Below are positions 1 through 6,308 of a DNA stretch of 8,254 bases, one piece after another (position 1 is the stretch's first letter; every line of letters starts with the position of its first letter). The stretch covers positions 1 through 8,254 of the forward strand of contig JABJGX010000086.1 of assembly GCA_018662075.1 (NCBI GenBank). The letters are read 5' to 3'. The position numbers were made by a program, and so were the translations under genes. The DNA is from Candidatus Peregrinibacteria bacterium. Its GTDB lineage: Bacteria > Patescibacteriota > Gracilibacteria > Peribacterales > Peribacteraceae. Below the pieces are notes generated by a model, which was given only the letters and a program-made list of their open reading frames with translations, had not been told where the DNA came from and searched no databases.

Positions 1-122
1 GCGATGATGTCTATTTCGTCTCGCCCTAGGCGAATATTACGATCGTAAATCGTATAATTTTTCTCGCGAAGATAGGCTTCACCAAGCCGTTCTCCCTGCC
101 TTCCAATGGAAATATGATTCAT
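1..122 (-). CDS. yraN: YraN/UPF0102 family predicted endonuclease, N-terminal 40 residues (partial)
   Basis: Reading the minus strand from the ATG at 122-120 gives an open frame of 40 codons that runs off the left edge. The visible protein starts MNHISIGRQGERLGEAYL and continues to a GRDEIDII motif at residues 33-40. This is the start of the YraN/UPF0102 fold: a G-x-x-G-E helix, a Y-L-x-x-x-x-Y segment, then a strand carrying E-I-D, which in PD-(D/E)xK nucleases holds an acidic metal ligand. The rest of the active site (usually E-V-K further on) lies outside the window. The family is a putative Holliday-junction or nucleic-acid nuclease of uncertain role, often encoded beside comM/yifB, dprA and rnhB. 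Here it diverges from comM, which supports the call. No Shine-Dalgarno sequence precedes the start. Confidence 0.88.
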   Translation of the reverse strand, partial: MNHISIGRQGERLGEAYLREKNYTIYDRNIRLGRDEIDII

Positions 123-126
123 ACTA

Positions 127-174
127 AAGGTGTACAGTCGTCCAGCCGATTGTATCGACAGAGGAAGGTGTACA
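127..174. repeat. Two direct copies of AAGGTGTACA in the yraN-comM divergent gap
   Basis: The 10-base word AAGGTGTACA occurs at 127-136 and again at 165-174, 38 bases apart, in the short region between two divergent genes. The second copy runs into an inverted repeat at 168-183. The spacing is close to four helical turns minus a few bases. A protein binding site is possible, but this is inference from two copies only. Confidence 0.4.
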
Positions 175-184
175 CAAGTACACT
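155..184 (+). promoter_or_regulatory. Candidate comM promoter giving a leaderless mRNA
   Basis: A -35-like TCGACA (155-160, 5 of 6 to TTGACA) is followed by 18 bases and a -10-like TACACT (179-184, 4 of 6 to TATAAT). The ATG of comM starts 6 bases after the -10, so a transcript start 6-7 bases downstream would fall on or beside the A of the ATG. No ribosome binding site is present between them, which fits leaderless translation. The -10 lies within the right arm of the dyad at 168-183. Confidence 0.45.
168..183. promoter_or_regulatory. Perfect inverted repeat overlapping the comM -10, possible operator
   Basis: GTGTAC-ACAA-GTACAC is a perfect 6-base inverted repeat with a 4-base centre. It covers most of the putative -10 of comM and ends 7 bases before the start codon. 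Its position and symmetry suit a dimeric repressor site. No adjacent regulator gene is visible, so the function is a guess. Confidence 0.35.
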
Positions 185-190
185 CCGGCC

Positions 191-1699
191 ATGCTTACAA
201 AACTGACATCGTTTCAGAACATTGGGCTAAAAAGTGAACGGGTTACCGTAGAAGTTGGTGCTGTACGCGGCGGAGAAGAACCAAAATTTTATATTGTAGG
301 GCTGGGCGATACCGCCGTGCAAGAAAGTAAGCGTCGCGTACACATGGCTTTGCGGAGTAGCGGGTTTAAACTGGCATCTGGAAGAACGATTACCGTGAAC
401 CTTGCTCCTGCAGACCTTCGAAAGTCTGGTCCCAGGTATGACCTTGCGATTGCCCTTGGGCTTTTGATTATTAACGGAGAAGTCGTCATCGATAAACAGA
501 AACTTGCGAGCATGGCATTCCTCGGAGAGCTCGCACTCGATGGAAGTCTCCGGCACATTAGCGGAGTGCTTCCTGGCGCTATTGCTTGCAGAGATGAAGG
601 CATTCAAACCATTGTCGTACCAACAGCGAATGGGGCAGAGGCAGCGCTTATTCCAGGGCTAAACGTGATTGCGGTTGATAACCTTGTAGAACTGATTGCG
701 ATCCTCAATGGAGAGCAATCTCCACAAGCAATTGTTGCTCCGGCATCCAGTATCGCGCTTCCAAAAGATCTGGTAGATTTTGCAGATGTCCGTGGACAAG
801 ACCACTGCAAAAGGGCGCTAGAGATCGCTGCTGCTGGGGGACACAATGTTCTGATGAGCGGGGCACCAGGTGCTGGAAAAACACTACTTGCAAAAGCATT
901 CCGGGGGATTCTTCCCCCACTGACACAAGAAGAGTCTATCGAAGTGAGCCAAGTCTATTCCATTGCGAACTTACTACGAGGCGACAGTCCTCTTATGCAG
1001 TCAAGGCCCTTTCGCACCGTGCACCATACTGCGAGTGGCGTCAGTATTGTTGGTGGGGGGCAAGTACCCGGGCCCGGAGAGATTAGCCTTGCACATAGAG
1101 GGGTGTTGTTTCTCGACGAGCTTGCAGAGTTCCCAACACAAGTCCTTGAAGTGCTGAGGCAACCGCTTGAAGACAGAACAATTACTATCACGCGTGCGAA
1201 TGGGTCTGTGACGTTTCCAGCGGACTTTATTATGGTTGCGTCTATGAACCCACCGAAGTACAGCGCTTCCTCTGCACAAAAGATTCAGAGGCGGATTAGC
1301 CAGCCGCTACTCGACAGGATCGACCTAACGATAGATGTTCAACCAGTGCCCATTGAAGACTTGCAGAAAAAGCCAGACGCGAATGCACACACCAGTGCCA
1401 CTATTTTGGACCGTGTTGTCCGGGCACGGGAACGACAAATACATCGCTTTGCTGCGCTGACCATTTCTACGAATAAAGAAATGGGCGTCAAAGAGATAGA
1501 TATGCTCTGCCCCTTGGACGATACCTCGGCACAGATACTTAAGATGGCTGTAGAGCGTATGGGGCTCTCTGCCCGTGGGTATCATCGAACTATCAAGGTT
1601 GCGCGAACCATCGCAGACCTTGCAGATAGCGATAGTATCGCCAAAGAGCACGTTGCAGAGGCATTACAGTATAGACAAAATATTAGCGCTGAGGACTAG
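191..1699 (+). CDS. comM: ComM/YifB family Mg-chelatase-like AAA+ ATPase
   Basis: 502 residues, the normal length of the family. An N-terminal ribosomal-S5/Lon-like (ChlI) domain spans about residues 1-170, with the hallmark FYIVGLGDTAVQESKRRV at 33-50. The AAA+ domain follows (about 185-390) with Walker A GAPGAGKT at 224-231, Walker B GVLFLDE at 304-310, sensor-1 SMNP at 351-354 and the PLLDRIDL arginine-finger block at 372-379. A C-terminal Mg_chelatase_C domain (about 400-500) carries SARGYHRTIKVARTIADL at 460-477. In competent bacteria ComM is a hexameric branch-migration helicase acting on incoming DNA, and that role is inferred here from family and from divergent yraN. The start is set by the family-typical MLTK; there is no upstream in-frame start before a stop at 125-127. 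Oddity: the loop after NP (353-354) is short and lacks the cysteines (NPCPCG and a later CxC) seen in many homologues. pyrF follows after 33 bases. Confidence 0.95.
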   Translation: MLTKLTSFQNIGLKSERVTVEVGAVRGGEEPKFYIVGLGDTAVQESKRRVHMALRSSGFKLASGRTITVNLAPADLRKSGPRYDLAIALGLLIINGEVVIDKQKLASMAFLGELALDGSLRHISGVLPGAIACRDEGIQTIVVPTANGAEAALIPGLNVIAVDNLVELIAILNGEQSPQAIVAPASSIALPKDLVDFADVRGQDHCKRALEIAAAGGHNVLMSGAPGAGKTLLAKAFRGILPPLTQEESIEVSQVYSIANLLRGDSPLMQSRPFRTVHHTASGVSIVGGGQVPGPGEISLAHRGVLFLDELAEFPTQVLEVLRQPLEDRTITITRANGSVTFPADFIMVASMNPPKYSASSAQKIQRRISQPLLDRIDLTIDVQPVPIEDLQKKPDANAHTSATILDRVVRARERQIHRFAALTISTNKEMGVKEIDMLCPLDDTSAQILKMAVERMGLSARGYHRTIKVARTIADLADSDSIAKEHVAEALQYRQNISAED

Positions 1700-1732
1700 C
1701 ATGAACCCTCCCGCTCTAGTACTGTACTGACG

Positions 1733-2575
1733 ATGCACTTCGCTGACGCTCTGACACAGGCCACAAAGACAAAGTCTGCTATTTGCGTAGGGCTCGACCC
1801 TAATGTTTCTAAACTTCCAGAGGGAATCACGCAAGACGCAGAAGGAATGCTTCTGTTTTGCAAAGGTATTATCGATTCTGTGAAAGATGTTGCCGGATGT
1901 GTGAAACCTCAGATGGCATACTTCGAGCAGCTCGGATGGGAAGGAATGAAAGTATTTTGGGAAACATGTTCGTATGCAAAAGAGAACGGCCTCATGGTCA
2001 TTGCTGATGGAAAAAGAAATGACATCGGCAGCACGTGCGAAGCATACGCAGATGCGTACTTACACGAGCTTAGTCCTATTGATGCACTGACAGTGTCTCC
2101 GTACCTTGGGTCCGATGGTATCAAGCCATTTATCGAACGTTGCGAGAAGAACGATAAAGGAATCTTTATCTTGGTAAAAACAAGCAACCCGAGTAGTGGA
2201 GAACTGCAAGACCTTCCAGTAGGTGACGAAGCTGTTCATGAACATTTAGCACAACTTGTTGAAGGAATGGCTGCACAATGCATTGGGCCAGAAACCAATC
2301 TTTCATGTGTAGGCGCTGTTGTTGGTGCCACCTACCCTGAAGAATTAAAATATCTACGCACGCTTATGCCACATGTTCCATTCCTCATTCCAGGATACGG
2401 TGCACAGGGTGGAAGTGCCGAGGACATTGCACACGGATTTATTGCAGACGGTACAGGGGCGGTCGTGAACTCTTCACGCGGTATCATCTTTGCAAGCAGT
2501 GGCAAGGATTGGAAGGAAGCAGCAGAAATTGCAGCAGTTGATATGGCAACAACCATTGGAGCACTCTTTCAGTAG
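1733..2575 (+). CDS. pyrF: Orotidine 5'-phosphate decarboxylase, type 2
   Basis: 280 residues, typical of the longer type-2 bacterial enzyme. It decarboxylates OMP to UMP, the last step of de novo pyrimidine synthesis, in the cytoplasm. Visible motifs in order: VGLDPN at 19-24 with the substrate-binding Asp22; VKPQMAYFEQ at 57-66 with Lys58; the catalytic DGKRNDIGST at 92-101, with the Asp-Lys-Asp network D92, K94 and D97; VSPYLGSDG at 121-129; a GYGAQGG turn at 221-227; and the phosphate-binding NSSRGI at 246-251 with Arg249. The active site looks complete. It lies 33 bases after comM on the same strand and may be co-transcribed, or read from a TACTGT hexamer at 1720-1725, 7 bases before the ATG. 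There is no Shine-Dalgarno sequence. No other pyrimidine gene is in the window. Its TAG stop is 4 bases from the stop of the convergent SLH gene. Confidence 0.96.
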   Translation: MHFADALTQATKTKSAICVGLDPNVSKLPEGITQDAEGMLLFCKGIIDSVKDVAGCVKPQMAYFEQLGWEGMKVFWETCSYAKENGLMVIADGKRNDIGSTCEAYADAYLHELSPIDALTVSPYLGSDGIKPFIERCEKNDKGIFILVKTSNPSSGELQDLPVGDEAVHEHLAQLVEGMAAQCIGPETNLSCVGAVVGATYPEELKYLRTLMPHVPFLIPGYGAQGGSAEDIAHGFIADGTGAVVNSSRGIIFASSGKDWKEAAEIAAVDMATTIGALFQ

Positions 2576-2579
2576 AGCA

Positions 2580-4238
2580 CTACTTCCATTCACTACCCTG
2601 CATTATAGGGCTGCTTAACTCTATCCAGTTGTAGGTACCGGTTCCATCACTCCAGCGGATGTCTCCTATTTTGCCTGGGTTAATAGTGGTGCTAATACTT
2701 CCTGGGTTTATAAGATCTATCCTGAGCATTGGGTCTGCTACAGAGTCGCTGACTATCATGTCTCCTCGTAATTGCAAGATCACGCTTCCATTTTCGATCA
2801 TGCCAACACTTGCAGGAATATTAAGGCAGTTAATACGTGTACTATCACCCAGTGAGCATTGTACTTTCCCCACACTATGAGCAGCACCGAGCATAAAGTC
2901 TGATACCTGTACTCCATCACGAGTTGTAATAGTGAATGTCATATGATTCAAACGCAGCTCTGCACCCTCAAGGTAGTCTCCTGAAACCTCTACCTCTCCG
3001 AGTAATACATTTTCGCCTGTAGAAAGATCCACTACTGGAGGCATGTTATTTTTCACTTCAGCAATACGCGCCTGTACTGTCTGGTGAGCTGGATACGATG
3101 AACTGGCCGCAATCAGTTGATACGAATTACTTCCTCCTGTTGCAGTGACGCCTATAGACATCCATTTTACTGCGATTAGCTCTTCGGCGAATCCATTACT
3201 ACGGTCCTGCAAGACTGCCTCTATTCCAAGCTCTTTACCCTCTGCAGGAACACTATACCTCTGTACATATTCCCCTTGAGCCTTCCACGTTAAGTCTGCG
3301 TTATCGTATGTGTCAGGCTTTAGCTCTGCAATGCGTGTTCCTTCTGCATCAACAAGATATACTGTGCGAATATTTTTTGGCTCTGTTCTAAACTTCACCG
3401 TAACATTATCTATAGATATGCGCTCGCTACGAGGCTGGAAGAACCCACTTGCAATAAGTTCCCGTGAACCAATCATCAAGAAGTGACTCGTAGCCGGCAT
3501 TGTGAATTCATCCTCTACTACCACTGGTGCAGACGATGAAGACTCTGATGATGCAGCTGCGCTAGACCGTGCCTGCTCTGCCCTCTCTGCTATTTCTTGT
3601 GTAATCACAAGGTCTAGATTCTTTTCTGACATTCGGTATGTATCGAGCTCTTCGTCGTGATGAGCCCTATACGCTGCGGCAAGTCTTGCCATCTGACCAC
3701 GTGTCAGTGACCGGTCGTACTTTAGTGTCATTGGAAGCGCTGTTTTGTTGTACGTTGCTGCACGGACGTATCCTGCATACCACTGCTCATCGTCCGCAGA
3801 GTAGGCGACGTAATCATACAGTTCACCAAGAATCTTTAAGGCCTCTGCGTAGTTTACACTTTGGTTTGGTTTGAATTCTCCATCTGCGTATCCGCTGACC
3901 ATTCCTCTTTTCTTTCCAAGGCATACGTAGGGAGAAAACCAGTCATCACGGCTGACATCGCGGAAGCAATTTCCTGCATCTGAAGATGACACTCTAATTT
4001 TTGGATAACTCGAGAGAACAATTTTCATAAATTCTGCCCTATTTACTGTTCGGTTTGGGCGAAATGTTCCATCAGGGTTTCCAGATATTGCGTTAAGCGA
4101 CGTCAGTAAAGAGATCCCTGCAGCTTCAGCCGGGGTAAAAGGAGCATCTGTATAGAGAAGGCTCAAGTTACGATATTCCAGTGCAACAGCCTGGAAAGGG
4201 AGAAATAATCCAATGGAGAGTAGGGCGAGTGTTTTCAT
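2580..4238 (-). CDS. Secreted S-layer homology (SLH) domain protein
   Basis: 552 residues from the start I prefer (an upstream in-frame ATG at 4256 would add 6). Residues 1-19 form a signal peptide, with likely cleavage after AVA at 17-19. Three SLH repeats follow: about 30-78 (DGTFRPNRTVNRAEF at 56-70), 90-145 (CFRDVSRDDW at 91-100, then DGEFKPNQSVNYAEA at 119-133) and a weaker third at 150-190 (LTRGQMARL at 178-186). A charged helix and a Ser/Ala-rich linker at about 205-240 lead to a 310-residue beta-rich region that I do not recognise, likely immunoglobulin-like sandwiches. Cysteine pairs C91/C106 and C461/C471 could form disulfides. SLH repeats usually bind cell-wall polymers, so the protein is probably displayed outside the cell with its C-terminus outward. 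I prefer start 4238 because it begins directly with the signal peptide and because the longer start overlaps an extended -10. Confidence 0.88.
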   Translation of the reverse strand: MKTLALLSIGLFLPFQAVALEYRNLSLLYTDAPFTPAEAAGISLLTSLNAISGNPDGTFRPNRTVNRAEFMKIVLSSYPKIRVSSSDAGNCFRDVSRDDWFSPYVCLGKKRGMVSGYADGEFKPNQSVNYAEALKILGELYDYVAYSADDEQWYAGYVRAATYNKTALPMTLKYDRSLTRGQMARLAAAYRAHHDEELDTYRMSEKNLDLVITQEIAERAEQARSSAAASSESSSSAPVVVEDEFTMPATSHFLMIGSRELIASGFFQPRSERISIDNVTVKFRTEPKNIRTVYLVDAEGTRIAELKPDTYDNADLTWKAQGEYVQRYSVPAEGKELGIEAVLQDRSNGFAEELIAVKWMSIGVTATGGSNSYQLIAASSSYPAHQTVQARIAEVKNNMPPVVDLSTGENVLLGEVEVSGDYLEGAELRLNHMTFTITTRDGVQVSDFMLGAAHSVGKVQCSLGDSTRINCLNIPASVGMIENGSVILQLRGDMIVSDSVADPMLRIDLINPGSISTTINPGKIGDIRWSDGTGTYNWIELSSPIMQGSEWK

Positions 4239-4246
4239 AGGTATAT

Positions 4247-4255
4247 ATTTTACCA
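4247..4255 (-). promoter_or_regulatory. Extended -10 promoter element of the SLH gene
   Basis: On the minus strand TGG-TAAAAT is a TGn extended -10 (5 of 6 to TATAAT). It is followed by 8 bases and the ATG at 4238, so the transcript would begin at or within a base or two of the start codon. A -35 is weak (TGCAAT at 4270-4275, spacer 17). The element overlaps the alternative upstream ATG at 4256, which argues against that start. Confidence 0.5.
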
Positions 4256-4262
4256 TACTCGG

Positions 4263-4290
4263 TTGCAGTATTGCATGAACCCAATAATAC
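4263..4290 (+). promoter_or_regulatory. Weak candidate promoter for tRNA-Arg
   Basis: TTGCAG (4263-4268), 16 bases, then TAATAC (4285-4290), 9 bases before the mature 5' end of the tRNA at 4300. Matches to consensus are partial. It is offered because the tRNA has no plus-strand neighbour upstream that could supply transcription: both adjacent genes read leftward. Confidence 0.35.
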
Positions 4291-4299
4291 TTGGCGTGT

Positions 4300-4374
4300 G
4301 CCCTCGTAGTTCAATGGATAGAACGGCCCCCTCCTAAGGGGCAGATATAGGTTCGATTCCTATCGGGGGCACCA
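4300..4374 (+). tRNA. tRNA-Arg, anticodon CCU, with encoded CCA
   Basis: A complete cloverleaf can be folded by eye. The acceptor stem is GCCCTCG (4300-4306) with CGGGGGC (4364-4370), all pairs good with one T-G. The D stem is GTTC/GAAC (4309-4312, 4321-4324) with a GG in the loop. The anticodon stem is GCCCC/GGGGC (4326-4330, 4338-4342) around loop CTCCTAA, which puts CCT at positions 34-36 and reads the Arg codon AGG. The T stem is ATAGG/CCTAT with loop TTCGATT (4352-4358). The discriminator is A4371 and CCA is encoded at 4372-4374. The tRNA runs opposite to both neighbours and ends 4 bases before the stop codon of the gene at 4379. Confidence 0.97.
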
Positions 4375-4378
4375 TCGC

Positions 4379-4918
4379 CTACTTCGTAGGCTTCAAGATG
4401 ATGATCTCTCTTCCTTCTTGCGGAAGACCACCCTTCAGCTTGTACTCTTCTTCGATCTCTTTACCCTGTGCACCAACAGACTTTAGAAGGTCGGTGAATG
4501 TTGCTTCGTCTTTTGTAGGCAAAGGGATGAGGACGCGAGGGTCTACTTCGTCGATAATCTTTTGTGCAATCTTGGAATCATCTGCAGGAATACAGAGGAT
4601 GTCTACGTCTCCGAGCAATTCCAATTCGTGTCCTGCCCAATCGTGCAATGGAGTAGAGAGGAATGCAACACGCGTCTTACTGTCGTCTACGACAAAGCTC
4701 ACACGCTGTCCTTCGTCATGTCCGATACCACGAATGGCAATACCGTCGATGTCGTATTCACCTGGCCAAGAAATAACACCTGGCTCTACCTCGTCTGCTG
4801 GTGTTGCTAGAAGTGAAATCTTTGCACTATCAACCTTCTTTCCTGCGAATGCGACGATTTCTCGTCCGTCCATATCACATCGGATTGTTTTGCCGCCTAG
4901 GGAGTGAATAGTAATCAT
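4379..4918 (-). CDS. Metallo-beta-lactamase-fold protein (COG2220-like) lacking metal ligands
   Basis: 179 residues. The middle resembles the COG2220/UlaG-like branch of the beta-lactamase fold: WPGEYDIDGIAIRGI at 51-65 matches the family block of the form GPGEYE-x-x-G-x-x-I-x-G-I; GDVDILCIPADD at 103-114 and a PRVLIPLPTK strand at 127-136 match the C-terminal half. However the zinc motif THxHxDH is replaced by TPADEV at 39-44, the later H-x-G-D-x-G region reads FLSTPLHD at 86-93, and the usual IPMHY is IPLPT at 131-135. No binuclear metal site is therefore visible, and I infer a non-catalytic or repurposed member. The N-terminal part is also short. No signal peptide or membrane segment is seen, so it is probably cytoplasmic. 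It lies 39 bases downstream of murA on the same strand. Function unknown. Confidence 0.8.
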   Translation of the reverse strand: MITIHSLGGKTIRCDMDGREIVAFAGKKVDSAKISLLATPADEVEPGVISWPGEYDIDGIAIRGIGHDEGQRVSFVVDDSKTRVAFLSTPLHDWAGHELELLGDVDILCIPADDSKIAQKIIDEVDPRVLIPLPTKDEATFTDLLKSVGAQGKEIEEEYKLKGGLPQEGREIIILKPTK

Positions 4919-4925
4919 TGCGCAA

Positions 4926-4954
4926 ATGGTAAATGAAATATGGAGAGGTGACCA
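4926..4954 (-). promoter_or_regulatory. Candidate promoter upstream of the beta-lactamase-fold gene
   Basis: Minus strand: TGGTCA (4949-4954, 4 of 6 to TTGACA), a 17-base spacer, TACCAT (4926-4931, 4 of 6 to TATAAT), then 7 bases to the ATG at 4918. It occupies almost the whole murA-to-gene gap and would make a leaderless transcript. The matches are modest, and read-through from murA is an alternative. Confidence 0.35.
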
Positions 4955-4957
4955 GTA

Positions 4958-6292
4958 CTACGAGAGATTTTTTGCTGCAGTCTGCATTTGCTTCTTTGCA
5001 ATCTTCTCTGCAACTTCTGCCGGGTCTTCTATTTCGATTTTCTCTACCTTCGCCCCTAGACTTCGAAGCTTTTCATCAAGGTGGTCGTATCCACGTTCGA
5101 TATACCTTACATCAGTAATAGTGGTCTCTCCTTCTGCACAGAGGGCCGCTATAACCATTGCTGCCCCTGCACGGATATCGTTACTAGTGACGGTTGCACT
5201 CTTTAGTTGCGATGGCCCGATAATCAATGCCTGATGCGCGTTAAGCATTTCTACATGTGCGCCCATTTTTTCAAGCTCGTACAAATATGCCATGCGTCCT
5301 TCAAACATTCGCTCGAATACCCTGCTGACCCCTGTGGCCTGTGTCATCACCACACCCATCGGAGACATAAGGTCTGTCGGGAAACCTGGGAAGATGTTTG
5401 TCTTCACTCTTGTTGCCTTCAAAGAAGATAGTTCACCATCAACAAGAAGTACCTTCTCTGCTGCATCATACTTCCACTCTCCCCCCATCCTTTTTATTGT
5501 ATCGAGGAACGAAATGAGGTGGTCGTATTCAAAGTCGTGAATACGAACCTTTCCACGTGTTACGAGCGCTGCGATTACAAAAAATCCTGCTTCCAAGTAG
5601 TCAGCTGGTACACGGAACTCTTTGCATTCAAGCGTGCTCTTTCCGCGTACGATTACCGTATGTGATCCAATGCCCTCTACCTCTGCCCCCATCTTTTGTA
5701 CAAAGTATTCTACTGCTTGCACATGTGGTTCTGCGGCGGCCATTTCGATACGCGTTTCACCAGGTGTTAGCGCTGCGGCCATAATAGCATTCTCGCTTGC
5801 GGTCACTGAAAATTCTGGAAGGATGATTGTTCCTGCCTTAAGCGTTCCCTGTAGGTGCAATACTTCGTCTGTGCTCATATCCTCTGCACCCAACTGTGTA
5901 AGGGCTGCAATGTGCGCTTCAACGGAACGCTTTCCGAGAACACATCCCCCTGGATAGCTCATCTCTACCACACCGAAGCGTGCAAGAAGAGGACCGAGAA
6001 GGACAATAGAACCGCGCAGCTTTGAAACGTACTCTGCAGGAATTGGTTTGCTCTGTAGGTTGTGTGTTCGAATGCGAACAGTTCCATCAACGAAGCTTGT
6101 TTCTGCTCCGAGGAAATCTAGTATCTTTAAAATTACTTTGATATCACGCAAAAATGGAACATTGGTAAGTACTGTTTCCCCTTCTGTCAGAACTGATGCC
6201 GCTATAAGTGGAAGAGCTGCATTTTTTGATCCACTGATTGTGATATCCCCCTTTAGAGGCACTCCACCTGTGATGCGATATCGAATATCCAT
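4958..6292 (-). CDS. murA: UDP-N-acetylglucosamine 1-carboxyvinyltransferase
   Basis: 444 residues; about 419 is usual, and the excess is a charged C-terminal tail (about 420-444, rich in Glu, Lys and Ala). MurA transfers enolpyruvate from PEP to UDP-GlcNAc, the first committed step of peptidoglycan synthesis, in the cytoplasm. The two-lobed inside-out fold is evident. Key residues: Lys23 in GSKNAALPL (21-29); Arg93 in KLRGS (91-95); catalytic Cys117 in YPGGCVLGKRSVEAH (113-127), the residue alkylated by fosfomycin; the general base Asp307 in FPTDLMSP (304-311); and Arg400 in YIERGYDHL (397-405). All core catalytic residues are present, so the enzyme should be active and fosfomycin-sensitive in principle. 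It follows lspA after 16 bases, and a TATAAT sits in that gap. Its presence implies that the cell makes or modifies peptidoglycan. Confidence 0.97.
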   Translation of the reverse strand: MDIRYRITGGVPLKGDITISGSKNAALPLIAASVLTEGETVLTNVPFLRDIKVILKILDFLGAETSFVDGTVRIRTHNLQSKPIPAEYVSKLRGSIVLLGPLLARFGVVEMSYPGGCVLGKRSVEAHIAALTQLGAEDMSTDEVLHLQGTLKAGTIILPEFSVTASENAIMAAALTPGETRIEMAAAEPHVQAVEYFVQKMGAEVEGIGSHTVIVRGKSTLECKEFRVPADYLEAGFFVIAALVTRGKVRIHDFEYDHLISFLDTIKRMGGEWKYDAAEKVLLVDGELSSLKATRVKTNIFPGFPTDLMSPMGVVMTQATGVSRVFERMFEGRMAYLYELEKMGAHVEMLNAHQALIIGPSQLKSATVTSNDIRAGAAMVIAALCAEGETTITDVRYIERGYDHLDEKLRSLGAKVEKIEIEDPAEVAEKIAKKQMQTAAKNLS

Positions 6293-6300
6293 AGGGCAAA

Positions 6301-6306
6301 ATTATA
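6301..6306 (-). promoter_or_regulatory. Consensus -10 TATAAT for murA
   Basis: A perfect TATAAT on the minus strand lies in the 16-base gap between the lspA stop and murA, 8 bases before the murA ATG at 6292. No good -35 is seen at 16-18 bases (the sequence there is GCTTTT-like, inside the end of lspA). The placement predicts a leaderless or 1-2 base leader murA mRNA, separate from any lspA read-through. Confidence 0.5.
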
Positions 6307-6308
6307 GC

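Noticed and set aside
1701..1730. A 9-codon frame (MNPPALVLY, stop TGA) between comM and pyrF, considered as a leader peptide
   Set aside because: It has no ribosome binding site, no run of regulatory codons and no attenuator hairpin with a T tract after it. It ends in TGA, unlike every other gene here. Chance is enough to explain it.
2596..2610. CCCT...AGGG hairpin just beyond the pyrF stop, considered as a terminator
   Set aside because: Only four base pairs with a 7-base loop, no T tract on either strand, and it lies within the SLH coding sequence.
4398..4907. 169-codon plus-strand frame opposite the beta-lactamase-fold gene
   Set aside because: Its length mirrors the real gene because codon use leaves few stops on the reverse strand. 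The product is a Ser/Pro/Arg-rich sequence without motifs, whereas the minus-strand product has clear family blocks.
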